Assembly (NCBI RefSeq): GCF_020297055.1
Contig: NZ_JAIXCQ010000005.1
Coordinates: 62,001 to 126,000 of the forward strand
DNA length: 64,000 nucleotides
From: Isoptericola luteus
GTDB taxonomy: Bacteria; Actinomycetota; Actinomycetes; Actinomycetales; Cellulomonadaceae
Direction of reading: 5' to 3'
Both the position numbers and the translations under genes were made by a program. The notes beneath the pieces were generated by a model. It had not been told where the DNA came from and did not search any database. It saw nothing but the letters and a program-made list of their open reading frames with translations. Of the stretch, positions 7,997 to 16,789 are shown piece after piece; the stretch's first letter is position 1, and every line of letters starts with the position of its first letter.

Positions 7997-8712
7997 GCCC
8001 GGCGCTCGCCGTCGACGGCCTCGTCGTCGGGTACGCCGGCGCGCCGGTGGTGGAGGGTCTGACCCTCGACGTCGCACCGGGCGCCGTCGTCGCGCTCCTC
8101 GGTGCGAACGGTGCGGGCAAGACGACGGTGCTGCGCACCCTGTCCGGCCTGCTCACCCCGCGCGCGGGGCGCGTGCTGCTCGACGGCGCCGACCTCGCCG
8201 CCGTGCGCGTCGAGGACCGGGTGCGCCGCGGGCTCGCCCAGGTGCCCGAGGGGCGCAGCGTGGTCACCGAGCTCACCGTCGAGGAGAACCTCCAGCTCGG
8301 GGCGCTGTGGCGCTGTGCCGGGCGGGCCGAGCGACGGGCCGCCGTCGACGAGATGTACGCCCTGTTCGAGCCGCTGGCGCGGCGCCGCACCAGCGCGGGG
8401 CACCAGCTCTCCGGCGGCGAGCGCCAGATGCTCGCCCTGGCGCGCGCCCTGATCTCCCGACCGCGGGTGCTGCTGCTCGACGAGCCGTCGCTCGGCCTGG
8501 CCCCGCGCGTCGTGGCTCAGCTGTTCGGCACCCTGCGCGACGCGGCCGACGCCACCGGGCTCACCGTGCTGCTCGCGGAGCAGAACGTCACCAGCGCGCT
8601 GTCCATCGCGGACCGCGGTGTCGTCCTCTCCCTCGGGCAGGTCGTCGCCGACGCCCCGGCGGCGGACATCGCCGCCGACCCCGCCCTGCGTCACGCCTAC
8701 CTGGGCTTCTGA
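7993..8712 (+). CDS. livF: Liv-type ABC transporter ATP-binding protein (LivF class)
   Basis: A 239-residue ATPase with canonical motifs: Walker A GANGAGKT, signature LSGGERQ, Walker B VLLLDEP followed by SLGL, and the switch His replaced by Gln in LLAEQN, as is usual for LivF. It pairs with the LivG-class subunit to power import. The start overlaps the previous stop by four bases, and the permease gene follows after nine bases, with GAGAGGAA as its binding site. Confidence 0.88.
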   Translation: MSPALAVDGLVVGYAGAPVVEGLTLDVAPGAVVALLGANGAGKTTVLRTLSGLLTPRAGRVLLDGADLAAVRVEDRVRRGLAQVPEGRSVVTELTVEENLQLGALWRCAGRAERRAAVDEMYALFEPLARRRTSAGHQLSGGERQMLALARALISRPRVLLLDEPSLGLAPRVVAQLFGTLRDAADATGLTVLLAEQNVTSALSIADRGVVLSLGQVVADAPAADIAADPALRHAYLGF

Positions 8713-8721
8713 GAGGAACTC

Positions 8722-9600
8722 ATGGACCGCCTCGTCCTTCTCGTCTCGACCGGCGTCGCACGCGGCCTCGTGATCGCGCTCTTCGCCCTGTCGCTCGTCA
8801 TCATCTGGCGCGCCGCACGGATCGTGAACTTCGCCCAGGCGGCGATGGCGGTCGCGGCCGTCTACGTCGCCTTCGCCGTGCAGCAGGCCACCGGGTCCTA
8901 CGTCCTCGCGCTCCTGTCCGCGCTCGTCGTCGGGGCGCTGCTCGGCGTCGCCGTGGAACGGGGCCTCATGCGCCACGTCGCGGGGCGCACGCCCATGCCC
9001 GGCATGATCGTCGCGATCGGCCTGGTCATGGTGCTCCAGGCGCTGCTGGGCATCTTCTTCGGCCCGAAGCACCGGCCCATGACGCCGGTGCTCTCGGAGG
9101 CGCCGCTGTACGTGGGCGACGTCCCGGTGCTGTCCCGGTACGACCTGTTCGTGCTGCTCGTGGCCCTCGTGGTCGTCGTCGGGCTGGGGGTGCTGTTCAA
9201 CCGCTCCACCCTCGGGCTGCAGCTGCGGGCGTCGGCCGTCGCCCCGGAGGTGTCGCGCCTCCTCGGGGTGCGGGTGCCGCGCATGGTCACCATCGGCTGG
9301 ATGCTGTCGTCCGCGGTGGCGGCGCTCGCGGTGCTGCTCCTGGTGCCCACGGAGCTCGGCCTCAACGCCCACTCCGGGGACGTGCTGTTCGTGCACGCCT
9401 TCACGGTCGCCGTGCTCGGCGGCCTCGACTCGCCCGCGGGGGCGCTCGTGGGCGGCCTCGTCGTCGGCGTCCTCATCAGCCTCGTCACCGGGTACGCGTC
9501 GGCGGGCCTGGCGCCCCTGGCCGTGCTCGCCCTGCTCACCTGCGTGCTGCTCGTCCGCCCGGGCGGCATCTTCGCCACGAAGGAGGCCCGGACCGCATGA
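8722..9600 (+). CDS. livH: Liv-type ABC transporter permease (LivH class)
   Basis: A 292-residue integral membrane protein with about eight hydrophobic segments. It has the LivH-type start (GVARGLVIALFALSLVIIWR, then VNFAQAAMA) and the late cytoplasmic coupling region SAVAPEVSRLLGVRVPRMV. It forms half of the transmembrane channel. Its stop overlaps the LivM-class start at ATGA. Confidence 0.85.
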   Translation: MDRLVLLVSTGVARGLVIALFALSLVIIWRAARIVNFAQAAMAVAAVYVAFAVQQATGSYVLALLSALVVGALLGVAVERGLMRHVAGRTPMPGMIVAIGLVMVLQALLGIFFGPKHRPMTPVLSEAPLYVGDVPVLSRYDLFVLLVALVVVVGLGVLFNRSTLGLQLRASAVAPEVSRLLGVRVPRMVTIGWMLSSAVAALAVLLLVPTELGLNAHSGDVLFVHAFTVAVLGGLDSPAGALVGGLVVGVLISLVTGYASAGLAPLAVLALLTCVLLVRPGGIFATKEARTA

Positions 9601-10784
9601 CCCGGAGCCCTGCCCGTCCCGGGACCCGAGCCCCTCGGACCACCCGCGCCATCGTCGTCCGAGCCGTGCTGCTCACGCTGCTCGCGCTCGCCCTCACGTT
9701 CGCCCTGGACCCGTTCCGCAACTACCAGCTCGCCGTGATCGCCGCGACGTTCTGCGCGACGGCGGGCCTGACGCTCCTCGTCGGGCTCACCGGCCAGCTC
9801 TCCCTGGGTCACGCCGTGCTCATGGCCGCCGGCGGCTACGGGTACGCCCTCGTGGCGGGCCCGGCCGCCGAGGCCGGCCTGGGCGGCACCGCCCGGTTCG
9901 CCCTCGGCATCCTCGGTGCTCTGGTGCTGTCCGCGGCGGTCGGAGGGCTGCTGGGGCTCGCCGGGGCACGCCTGCGTGGCCCGTACCTCGCCGGCCTGAC
10001 CCTCGCCCTCGTGATCGCGCTGCCCGCGCTGACGACCCAGGTGCCCGGGCTCGGCAAGGACCAGGGGCTCGGCGTGCCGTTCGAGGCGGTGCCCGCGCCG
10101 CTGGCCGGCCTCATGGTCGTGGAGCAGTGGCACGCGTGGATCGCGGTGGTCGTGGCCGCGCTCGCCGTCACGCCCCTCGTCGTGCTGCGCTCCGGCCGCG
10201 CCGGACTGCGCATGCGCGCCACCCACGGCGACGAGGTCGCCGCCCGGCTGGCCGGCATCTCGCCGGCGCGCGTCAAGGTCGGCGCGTTCGTCGTGAGCGC
10301 CGTGGCCGCCGGCCTGGGTGGCGCCGTGCTCGCCGTCGTGACGCAGAGCGTCAGCCCCGGCCGGTACTCGCTGGCGTTCTCCCTGCTGCTCCTGGTCGCC
10401 GTCGTGGTGGGCGGGCTCGGGAGCATCGGGGGAGCGGCGGCGGGCGCCGCGCTCGTCGTGCTGCTGCCCTGGCTCGTGGAAGCCCTGACGTCCGCGGGCG
10501 GGCTGTCCGCCGACCTCGAGCAGCGGCTGTCCGGGAATCTCGCCCTCGCCGTGTTCGGCGCGCTCCTCGTCGCCGTGACCGTGGTGTGGCCGGGCGGGCT
10601 CGCCGCGGCCAGCGCCGGCCCGCGCGGCCGGCTGGCCCGCGCCCTGCGCCGAAGCCGTGCCGACGACGGGCCCGGCCCGACGTCCGACGCGGCACCTGCC
10701 CCGGCCTCCGACCCGACGTCCGACCAAGCCTCCTACCAAGCCCCCGACCAGACGCCCGACCCGCTACCGATCACAGAGAGGTGA
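9597..10784 (+). CDS. livM: Liv-type ABC transporter permease (LivM class) with long polar tail
   Basis: A 395-residue membrane protein. The family core, with LVGLTGQLSLGHAVLMAAGGY and the coupling segment RATHGDEVAARLAGIS, spans residues about 20-340. The last 45 residues form a polar Asp/Ser/Thr/Pro tail with near-repeats (ASDPTSDQASYQ, APDQTPDP) that is not part of the family and is probably disordered and cytoplasmic. Otherwise it is an ordinary LivM partner of the preceding LivH-class permease. Confidence 0.85.
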   Translation: MTRSPARPGTRAPRTTRAIVVRAVLLTLLALALTFALDPFRNYQLAVIAATFCATAGLTLLVGLTGQLSLGHAVLMAAGGYGYALVAGPAAEAGLGGTARFALGILGALVLSAAVGGLLGLAGARLRGPYLAGLTLALVIALPALTTQVPGLGKDQGLGVPFEAVPAPLAGLMVVEQWHAWIAVVVAALAVTPLVVLRSGRAGLRMRATHGDEVAARLAGISPARVKVGAFVVSAVAAGLGGAVLAVVTQSVSPGRYSLAFSLLLLVAVVVGGLGSIGGAAAGAALVVLLPWLVEALTSAGGLSADLEQRLSGNLALAVFGALLVAVTVVWPGGLAAASAGPRGRLARALRRSRADDGPGPTSDAAPAPASDPTSDQASYQAPDQTPDPLPITER

Positions 10785-10789
10785 CTCCG

Positions 10790-12094
10790 ATGCGGAATCA
10801 CACGCCCGTCCCCACCCCCCAGCCCGGACGGTCCACGGCGCCGCCCGCGGTCCGGGCCACCGCCGCGGCCTCCGCCGCCGTCGTCGCGCTGACCCTGGCC
10901 GCGTGCAGCACGCCCGCCGCCGCGACGCCCGGCATCGACGACGACAGCGTCAAGGTCGGGTCGCACCAGCCCCTGACCGGGCCGGCGGCGGCCGGCTTCT
11001 CCTCGATCTCGGCCGCCACGAAGGCGTACTTCGCCTACGTCAACGACAACGGGGGGATCAACGGCCGCACGATCGACTACGTCGTCAAGGACGACGGCTA
11101 CAACCCCGCCACGACGCAGAGCGTCGTGCGCGAGCTCGTGCAGGAGGACAAGGTCTTCGCGATCCTCAACGGGCTGGGCACGCCCACCCACAGCTCGGTC
11201 CTGGACTACCTGGACCAGAACGGCGTGCCGGACCTGTTCGTGGCCTCCGGCAGCACCACCTGGAACCAGCCCGACGAGTACCCGGGCACCTTCGGGTTCA
11301 ACGCCGACTACGTCGTCGAGGGCGCCGCCCTGGCGCAGTACGCCCGCGACGAGGACCCCGACGCCGTCGTGTGCGTGCTGGGGCAGGACGACGACTTCGG
11401 CGAGACGTTCCTCGAGGGCGTCGAGCTCGCGCTCGGCGCGGACGGGGTGGCGAGCTACCAGACGTACACGACGTCGTCCGAGGACGTCACCGCTCAGCTC
11501 GGTGCGATGAAGGAGGCCGGCTGCGAGGTCAACCTGCTGGCCACCATCAACGGGTTCACGGCGATGGCGCTCGGCACCGCCGCGCAGATGGGCTGGTCCC
11601 CGCAGTGGTACGCCTCGTCGTCGGGCGGCGACTACCCGACGCTCGTCGGCTTCCTGGGCGAGGAGGTCGGCCCGGCGCTCCTCGAGGGCTTCGTGAGCGC
11701 GAACTACCTCCAGAACAGCCCGGGCAGCGACTGGTACGAGCTGTTCCAGCAGATCAACGACGAGTACAACGACGGCGCGCCCTTCGACGGGAACACCGTG
11801 TACGGGATGAGCGTCGGCTACCTGTTCGCCGAGGCGCTCGCCAAGGCGGGCGACGACCCGACCCGCGAGTCGCTCACCGAGGCGGTGGAGTCCGGCGCGC
11901 TCGTCGGCAACGGCATCCTGCCGCTGACCTTCGGCGCGGACGACCACGCCGCGTACGACGGGGTGGGCATCGCCGTCGTCACGGGCGGGGTGCAGGACTT
12001 CGTCGGCGCCACCTACCGGGTGGACGGCGACGCCGTCGCGGCGGCCGAGCCCGCCCCCGTGCCGCTGGAGAACGAGGGCATCCCGACCCCCTGA
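10790..12094 (+). CDS. livK: ABC transporter substrate-binding lipoprotein (Liv type)
   Basis: A 434-residue type I periplasmic-binding-fold receptor. An unusually long charged N-terminus (about 22 residues) precedes the hydrophobic signal and the lipobox LAAC, giving lipid-modified Cys39 and membrane anchoring. The mature part starts with DSVKVGSHQPLTGPAA and has the conserved INGRTIDYVVKDDGYNP segment of this family. GAGAGGTGA lies before ATG 10790. It delivers substrate to the four preceding subunits. Receptors of this type in actinobacterial lipid and aromatic catabolic clusters often bind carboxylates rather than amino acids; the ligand is not readable here. Confidence 0.88.
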   Translation: MRNHTPVPTPQPGRSTAPPAVRATAAASAAVVALTLAACSTPAAATPGIDDDSVKVGSHQPLTGPAAAGFSSISAATKAYFAYVNDNGGINGRTIDYVVKDDGYNPATTQSVVRELVQEDKVFAILNGLGTPTHSSVLDYLDQNGVPDLFVASGSTTWNQPDEYPGTFGFNADYVVEGAALAQYARDEDPDAVVCVLGQDDDFGETFLEGVELALGADGVASYQTYTTSSEDVTAQLGAMKEAGCEVNLLATINGFTAMALGTAAQMGWSPQWYASSSGGDYPTLVGFLGEEVGPALLEGFVSANYLQNSPGSDWYELFQQINDEYNDGAPFDGNTVYGMSVGYLFAEALAKAGDDPTRESLTEAVESGALVGNGILPLTFGADDHAAYDGVGIAVVTGGVQDFVGATYRVDGDAVAAAEPAPVPLENEGIPTP

Positions 12095-12097
12095 GGC

Positions 12098-12246
12098 GCG
12101 GCGAGACAGAGAGGCGAGCCCACGAGATAGAGAGGGCACGGACCGCACCGGTGCGGTCCGTGCCCTCCGCCCGCCCCCCCCCCCCCCCCCCGGGGGCGCC
12201 CCCCCCCCCCCCCCCCCCCCGCCCCCCCGCCTCTCTATCTCGCCGC
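12098..12246. repeat. Nested inverted repeats enclosing two long poly-C tracts
   Basis: Outer arms 12098-12116 and 12228-12246 match in 18 of 19 positions (GCGGCGAGATAGAGAGGCG type) and include the TAG stop of the fadD gene. Inside lie the perfect palindrome at 12133-12166 and C-runs of 18 (12174-12191) and 22 (12199-12220) bases separated by a short G/C spacer. This lies between convergent genes. The homopolymers could reflect assembly or basecalling trouble across a strong hairpin, so the exact length should not be trusted. Confidence 0.75.
12133..12166. terminator. Perfect palindromic terminator between convergent operons
   Basis: A 34-base perfect palindrome with 16-base arms starting AGGGCACGGACCGCAC, 38 bases after the binding-protein stop. 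It would form an equally strong hairpin in either direction and probably ends both the importer operon and the fadD operon. Confidence 0.7.
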
Positions 12247-13830
12247 AGAGGGGGCGAACTGGTCCTGCAGGGAGCGCTTGAGGATCTTGCCGCTCGGGCC
12301 GACCGGCAGCTGGTCCACCACGTGGACGACGCGCGGGTACTTGAACGCCGCGACGCGTTCGCGCACGTACTCGCGCAGCGCCTCGCCGTCGACGGAGCGG
12401 CCGTCCCTGGCCACGACGGCCGCGTGGATCTCCTGGCCGTGGATCGCGTCGTCGAGCCCGAACACGGCCGCCATCGCGACGTCGGGGTGGTCGACCAGCA
12501 CCGACTCGACCTCCGTCGGGTACACGTTGTAGCCGTTGCGGATGATCATGTCCTTCTTGCGGTCGACGATCGTGATGATGCCCTCGGCGTCGACGGTGCC
12601 CAGGTCGCCCGTGCGGAACCAGCCGTCGTGCACGACGGCTGCCGACGCGTCCGGCCGGCCCAGATAGCCCTTCATGAGGTTGTGGCCCCGCACCACGATC
12701 TCGCCGAGCGTGCCCGGCTCGTCGAGCAGGTCGACGCGCCGCTCCTCGAGCGGGTCGGCGACGGCCACGTCCACCCCCCACATGCGGCGGCCCACGGTGC
12801 CGGGCCGGATCGGCTCGCCCAGCACGTTGAACGACACCGACGGCGAGGTCTCGGTGAGCCCGTACCCCTCGTGCACCTCGGCGCCGTAAGCCTCCGAGAA
12901 GGCCTCGAGCACCGCCGTCGGCAGGGCCGCGCCACCGGAGACGGCGTACCGCAACGGTGGGCGCTCGGCCGTGCGGCCGGCCGCCTCGATCATCCCCACG
13001 AACATGGTGGGCACCGCGGTGAACACCGTCGCCCGGTGGGCCACGAGCAGCTTCAGGGCCAGGTCCGGGTCGAACTGGGGCAGCAGGACGACGGAGGCGC
13101 CCACCCGGAAGGCCATGTTCATCACGGCCATCTGGCCGAACGCGTGGAACAGCGGCAGCCCGCCGAACACGACGTCGTGCGGCTTGAGGTCAAACGAGTC
13201 GATGAGGGAGCAGTGCACCTGCTCGACGGCCGCCAGGTGCGACCCGACCGCGCCCTTCGGGGTGCCTGTGGTGCCGCTCGTGTAAAGGATGGTCGCCGCG
13301 TCGGTGGGGTGCACCGGGACGTGCCGCACCAGGGGCTCGGCGGCGGCCGCCTCGTCCTCCAGGCGCGGCAGGTCGGGACCGCCGGCGCTCACGGGCGGCG
13401 CGAGCACCGTGACGAGCGGGACGCCCGCGGCACGGGCCGCGGGCAGCGCCTCGCCGAGCAGCGGTGCCGCGACGACGACGAGGTCGGCGCCGCTGTCGCG
13501 CAGCACGAACTCGATCTCGCGCGCCTTGAACAGCAGGTGCACCGGGACGACGACGGCGCCGAGCGCCTGGGCGGCGTAGAAGGCGCGCGGGAAGTCCGGC
13601 ACGTTGGGCACGACGACCGCGACCCGGTCGCCCCGGCCGATGCCGCGGGCCGCCAGGGCGCCGGCGTAGGCGCGGGTCTGCTCCCACAGCTCGCCGTACC
13701 GGGTGGTGGCGCCCATGAAGTGCAGGGCGGGGCGCTCGGGGGAGCGCGTCGCCGTCTCGGCCAGGATGCTGGCCAGGGACAGCGTCCCGAAGCCGGGGCC
13801 GTCGACGGCCTCGTCGGGGCGGTGCGTCAT
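12235..13830 (-). CDS. Acyl-CoA synthetase / fatty-acid-CoA ligase (FadD type)
   Basis: A 531-residue ANL-superfamily ligase that activates a carboxylate to acyl-AMP and then acyl-CoA. Motifs in order: P-loop LYTSGTTGTPKGA near residue 185, GYGLTETSP, DGWFRTGDLG, the hinge DRKKDMIIRNGYNVYP and the C-terminal catalytic Lys in LPVGPSGKILKR. It is the last gene of the leftward operon behind operator copy 3, after the ACAD11-type dehydrogenase and the kinase, 58 bases from the dehydrogenase gene. In this setting it should perform the entry step of the pathway, possibly on a hydroxyacid. Chain-length preference cannot be told. Confidence 0.88.
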   Translation of the reverse strand: MTHRPDEAVDGPGFGTLSLASILAETATRSPERPALHFMGATTRYGELWEQTRAYAGALAARGIGRGDRVAVVVPNVPDFPRAFYAAQALGAVVVPVHLLFKAREIEFVLRDSGADLVVVAAPLLGEALPAARAAGVPLVTVLAPPVSAGGPDLPRLEDEAAAAEPLVRHVPVHPTDAATILYTSGTTGTPKGAVGSHLAAVEQVHCSLIDSFDLKPHDVVFGGLPLFHAFGQMAVMNMAFRVGASVVLLPQFDPDLALKLLVAHRATVFTAVPTMFVGMIEAAGRTAERPPLRYAVSGGAALPTAVLEAFSEAYGAEVHEGYGLTETSPSVSFNVLGEPIRPGTVGRRMWGVDVAVADPLEERRVDLLDEPGTLGEIVVRGHNLMKGYLGRPDASAAVVHDGWFRTGDLGTVDAEGIITIVDRKKDMIIRNGYNVYPTEVESVLVDHPDVAMAAVFGLDDAIHGQEIHAAVVARDGRSVDGEALREYVRERVAAFKYPRVVHVVDQLPVGPSGKILKRSLQDQFAPSAAR

Positions 13831-13888
13831 GTCGGGTCCTCTCGTCGTCGTTGATCGTGGACGGATGCCTGCTGGGGTGGCGCGGTCG

Positions 13889-15112
13889 TTACCGCGGTGC
13901 GCGGAGCTGGGCCTTGCCGAGGGAGCTCAGGTGGACCTCGTCGGGGCCGTCCGCGAGGCGCAGCGACCGCGCCCCGGCGAACATCTCCGCCAGCGGCTGG
14001 TCGCCCGAGACGCCGGCGGCGCCGAAGATCTGGATGACGCGGTCGAGGATCGTCTGGACGGCGCGGGGCACGGCGATCTTGATGGCCTGGATCTCGGTCA
14101 TCGCCGCCCGGTTGCCCACGGTGTCCATGAGCCAGGCGGTCTTGAGCACGAGGAGCCGCAGCGACTCGAGCTCGACGCGCGCGTTCGCGACCCACTCGCG
14201 CACCACGCCCTGGTCCGCGAGGGGCCGGCCGAACGCGACCCGGGAGCGGGCGCGCTCGCCCGCGAGCGCCAGGGCGCGCTCCGCCGTGCCGATCGCCCGC
14301 ATGCAGTGGTGGATCCGGCCTGGCCCGAGCCGTGCCTGCGCGAGGGCGAACCCCTCGCCGGCGCCGCCCAGCATCGACGACGCCGGGACGCGGACGTCGT
14401 CGAACACGATCTCGGCGTGCCCGCCGTGGTCGCGGTCGTCGTAGCCGAACACCGTCAGCGGGCGCACGATCGTCACGCCCGGGGTGTCGCGCGGCACCAG
14501 CACCATGGACTGCTGCCGGTGCCGGGGCGCATCCGGGTCGGTCTTGCCCATGACGATGAGCAGCTGCGCGTCGGGGCTCATGGCGCCCGTGGACCACCAC
14601 TTGCGGCCGGAGATCACGAGGTCGTCGCCGTCGCGCCGGATCCGGGTACCGATCTGGGTGGCGTCCGACGACGCGACGTCGGGCTCGGTCATGGAGAACG
14701 CCGAGCGGATGCGGGCGTCCAGCAGGGGGGCCAGCCACCGCTCGCGCTGCTCGGGGGTGCCGAAGTGGGCGAGGAGCTCCATGTTCCCGGTGTCGGGGGC
14801 CGCGCAGTTGAAGGCGACCGGGGCCAGCCGGGTGCTCCAGCCCGTGAGCTCGGCCAGGGGGGCGTACTGGAGGTTCGTCAGGCCGGCGCCGTACGGCGCG
14901 GTCGGACCGCCGGCGGGCAGGAAGAGGTTCCACAGGCCCTGCGCGCGGGCGGCGGAGCGGAGCTCGTCGACGACGGGGCGGAACGTCCAGGCCTCCGGTG
15001 CGGCCGCGAGCTGGGCGTCGAGGACGGGTTCGGCGGGCAGGACCCGCTCGTGCAGGAACGTGCGCACCTGCTCCGTGAGCTCGGTGGTGCGGGCGTCGGG
15101 GGCGAAGTCCAT
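13889..15112 (-). CDS. ACAD10/11-type acyl-CoA dehydrogenase family enzyme
   Basis: A 407-residue flavoprotein with close similarity to the dehydrogenase half of mammalian ACAD11: GLWNLFLP, CAAPDTGNMELL, FSMTEPDVASSDAT, GRKWWSTGAM, RLGPGRIHHCMR and RLADGPDEVHLS are all conserved. In ACAD10/11 and in Pseudomonas LvaC this enzyme class acts with a partner kinase: the kinase makes a 4-phosphoacyl-CoA and the ACAD-like enzyme eliminates phosphate to give an enoyl-CoA. Here the partner kinase gene is immediately upstream (one base between its stop codon and this start), so the same two-step chemistry is the best prediction. Simple alpha,beta-dehydrogenation is the alternative. Confidence 0.85.
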   Translation of the reverse strand: MDFAPDARTTELTEQVRTFLHERVLPAEPVLDAQLAAAPEAWTFRPVVDELRSAARAQGLWNLFLPAGGPTAPYGAGLTNLQYAPLAELTGWSTRLAPVAFNCAAPDTGNMELLAHFGTPEQRERWLAPLLDARIRSAFSMTEPDVASSDATQIGTRIRRDGDDLVISGRKWWSTGAMSPDAQLLIVMGKTDPDAPRHRQQSMVLVPRDTPGVTIVRPLTVFGYDDRDHGGHAEIVFDDVRVPASSMLGGAGEGFALAQARLGPGRIHHCMRAIGTAERALALAGERARSRVAFGRPLADQGVVREWVANARVELESLRLLVLKTAWLMDTVGNRAAMTEIQAIKIAVPRAVQTILDRVIQIFGAAGVSGDQPLAEMFAGARSLRLADGPDEVHLSSLGKAQLRAPR

Positions 15113-15113
15113 G

Positions 15114-16205
15114 TCAGACCACCGTTCCGGTCGGGTGCGAAGGAGGGGTCACGGTGCCGGCCGCGCGGGCACGTGCGAGGCCGTCCGCGGCGAGCGGTGC
15201 GACGAGCTCGCCGATGCGGTCGAACCCGTCCCCGACCGTCTCGCCCGCGCGGTAGCGGAAGTGGATGCCCTCGAGGATCACGGCGAGCTTGTACGCGGCG
15301 AAGGCGCGGTACCAGCCGAGGTCGGGCAGCGCGGTCCCGGACCGCGCGGCGTACGTGTCCGCGAGCTCGTCGAACTCGGGGTAGCCGGCGCCGGGCACGA
15401 CCGCGCTCGTGGTGGCGTGGCCCTCGGTGATGGCGTTGATGTCCCAGTACAGGCCCAGCATCCCGAGGTCGACCAGGGGGTCGCCGAGGGTGGCCATCTC
15501 CCAGTCGAGGACGGCGGCGACGTACGGGGCGTGGGCCGGGCCGGCGACGATCGCGTTGTCGAGGCGGAAGTCGCCGTGCACGATGCCGGTGCGGCCGCCG
15601 TCGCGCCCGGCGGGCAGCCGCGCGGCCAGGGCCTCCTGCAGCTCGTCGAGGACGGGCAGGTCCCGGGACCGGGAGGCGTCGTACTGCCGCCGCCACGTGG
15701 ACAGCTGGCGGTCCAGGTAGCCGGCGGGCCGGCCGAAGTCGGCGAGGCCGACGGCGGCCGGGTCGACGGCGTGCAGGTCGGCGAGCGTCTCGGCGAGGGA
15801 GAGGCCGAGGGCGTGCAGTCCGTCGGCGGTGTACGCGGCGTTCTGCCGTGGTCGGGCGAGGACGGTGCCGTCGACGTGCTCCATGACGAAGAACACGGTG
15901 CCGGTCACGTCGCCGGCCGTGGAGTCGTCGACGACGTCGATGGTGCGCGGGACGGGGACCGGGCTGCCGGCGAGCGCCGAGATGACCCGGTGCTCGCGGG
16001 TCATGTCGTGGGCGCTGGACAGCACGTGGCCGAGCGGCGGCCGGCGCAGCACGAGGGGCGCCCGGGCGCCGTCGACGCGGTAGGTGAGGTTGCTCCGTCC
16101 CCCGGCGATCACCTGGGCGGACAGGTCGCCGTCCGCGAGGTCCGGGTGGGCGCCGGCCAGCCAGCGGGTCAGGCCGGCGAGGTCCAGGCCGGGCACTGCG
16201 GTCAT
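15114..16205 (-). CDS. APH-family phosphotransferase, predicted hydroxyacyl-CoA kinase (ACAD10/11 kinase-like)
   Basis: A 363-residue aminoglycoside-phosphotransferase-fold kinase. The ATP-site segment GGRSNLTYRV and LVLRRPPLG with the conserved Arg-Arg-Pro-Pro, the catalytic loop IVHGDFRLDNAIV and the metal-binding segment VLDWEMATLGDPLVDLG are all present and match the kinase half of ACAD11 and LvaA. Antibiotic modification is therefore unlikely; phosphorylation of a hydroxyacyl-CoA is the family expectation. ATG 16205 is chosen from homology, giving a protein with no extra N-terminus. It is the first gene after operator copy 3 (16248-16267), 42 bases away, and is followed without a gap by its ACAD partner. 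Confidence 0.82.
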   Translation of the reverse strand: MTAVPGLDLAGLTRWLAGAHPDLADGDLSAQVIAGGRSNLTYRVDGARAPLVLRRPPLGHVLSSAHDMTREHRVISALAGSPVPVPRTIDVVDDSTAGDVTGTVFFVMEHVDGTVLARPRQNAAYTADGLHALGLSLAETLADLHAVDPAAVGLADFGRPAGYLDRQLSTWRRQYDASRSRDLPVLDELQEALAARLPAGRDGGRTGIVHGDFRLDNAIVAGPAHAPYVAAVLDWEMATLGDPLVDLGMLGLYWDINAITEGHATTSAVVPGAGYPEFDELADTYAARSGTALPDLGWYRAFAAYKLAVILEGIHFRYRAGETVGDGFDRIGELVAPLAADGLARARAAGTVTPPSHPTGTVV

Positions 16206-16247
16206 CGTCGACCTGCTTTCGTCGTCACGTCGTCGGGATGTGGCGAG

Positions 16248-16267
16248 CATACCGCGCGGTCGGTATG
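16248..16267. promoter_or_regulatory. TetR-type operator, copy 3
   Basis: CATACCGCGCGGTCGGTATG has perfect seven-base arms CATACCG/CGGTATG. It lies between the thioesterase stop (16334) and the kinase start (16205), so the kinase-ACAD-ligase genes have their own repressible promoter within the leftward gene series. Confidence 0.75.
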
Positions 16268-16333
16268 TTAGCGACCGTGCTCGCCCCCGCGTTCCCGCCC
16301 GTGACTCCGCCCGCGACCCCGCCGAGGGGTCGC

Positions 16334-16741
16334 TCAGTCGGTGAGCTGCGTCGTGACGGCGGCCCTCAGCCGGTCCGGGACCGGCACCGGGCGCCGGGTC
16401 GCGTCGTCCACGAAGACGTGCGTGAACCGGCCGAGCGCGATCGGCTCCGCCGGGTGGTCGGCGCGCAGGATGTGCAGGTCCCACGTGAGGCTGGTGCGCC
16501 CAAGCTTTGTGACGCCGATCGCGACCTCCAGCTGCTCCGGGTAGGACGCCGGCGCACGGAAGTCGCACGACGAGGCCACGCACAGCCCGATGACGTCGCC
16601 GGCCGGGTCCAGGCCGCCGTGGCGGATCATCCAGGCGTTGACGGCCGTGTCCATCGCCTCGTAGTAGACGGTGTTGTTGACGTGGCCGTACTGGTCGTTG
16701 TCGTTCCAGCGCAGCGGGAACGGGTGACGGGCGCGGGGCAT
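16334..16741 (-). CDS. Acyl-CoA thioesterase, 4HBT hotdog family
   Basis: A 135-residue single hotdog domain. The catalytic signature RWNDNDQYGHVNNTVYYEAM, with the Asp and His-Val-Asn-Asn core, is near residue 11. Such enzymes hydrolyse acyl-CoA or 4-hydroxybenzoyl-CoA-type thioesters in the cytosol and often serve to recover CoA. The gene lies 48 bases after the QsdR-like TetR gene, in the same direction, and probably shares its promoter; operator copy 3 separates it from the kinase operon. Confidence 0.8.
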   Translation of the reverse strand: MPRARHPFPLRWNDNDQYGHVNNTVYYEAMDTAVNAWMIRHGGLDPAGDVIGLCVASSCDFRAPASYPEQLEVAIGVTKLGRTSLTWDLHILRADHPAEPIALGRFTHVFVDDATRRPVPVPDRLRAAVTTQLTD

Positions 16742-16789
16742 CGGGTCTCCTTCGACTCGGTGAGGTGGGCGGGCGAGGGCTCAGGCGGC

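Noticed and set aside
15114-16205. Aminoglycoside-resistance phosphotransferase
   Set aside because: The APH fold is shared, but the GGRSNLTYRV and LVLRRPPLG motifs and the adjacent ACAD11-like gene point to the acyl-CoA kinase subgroup.
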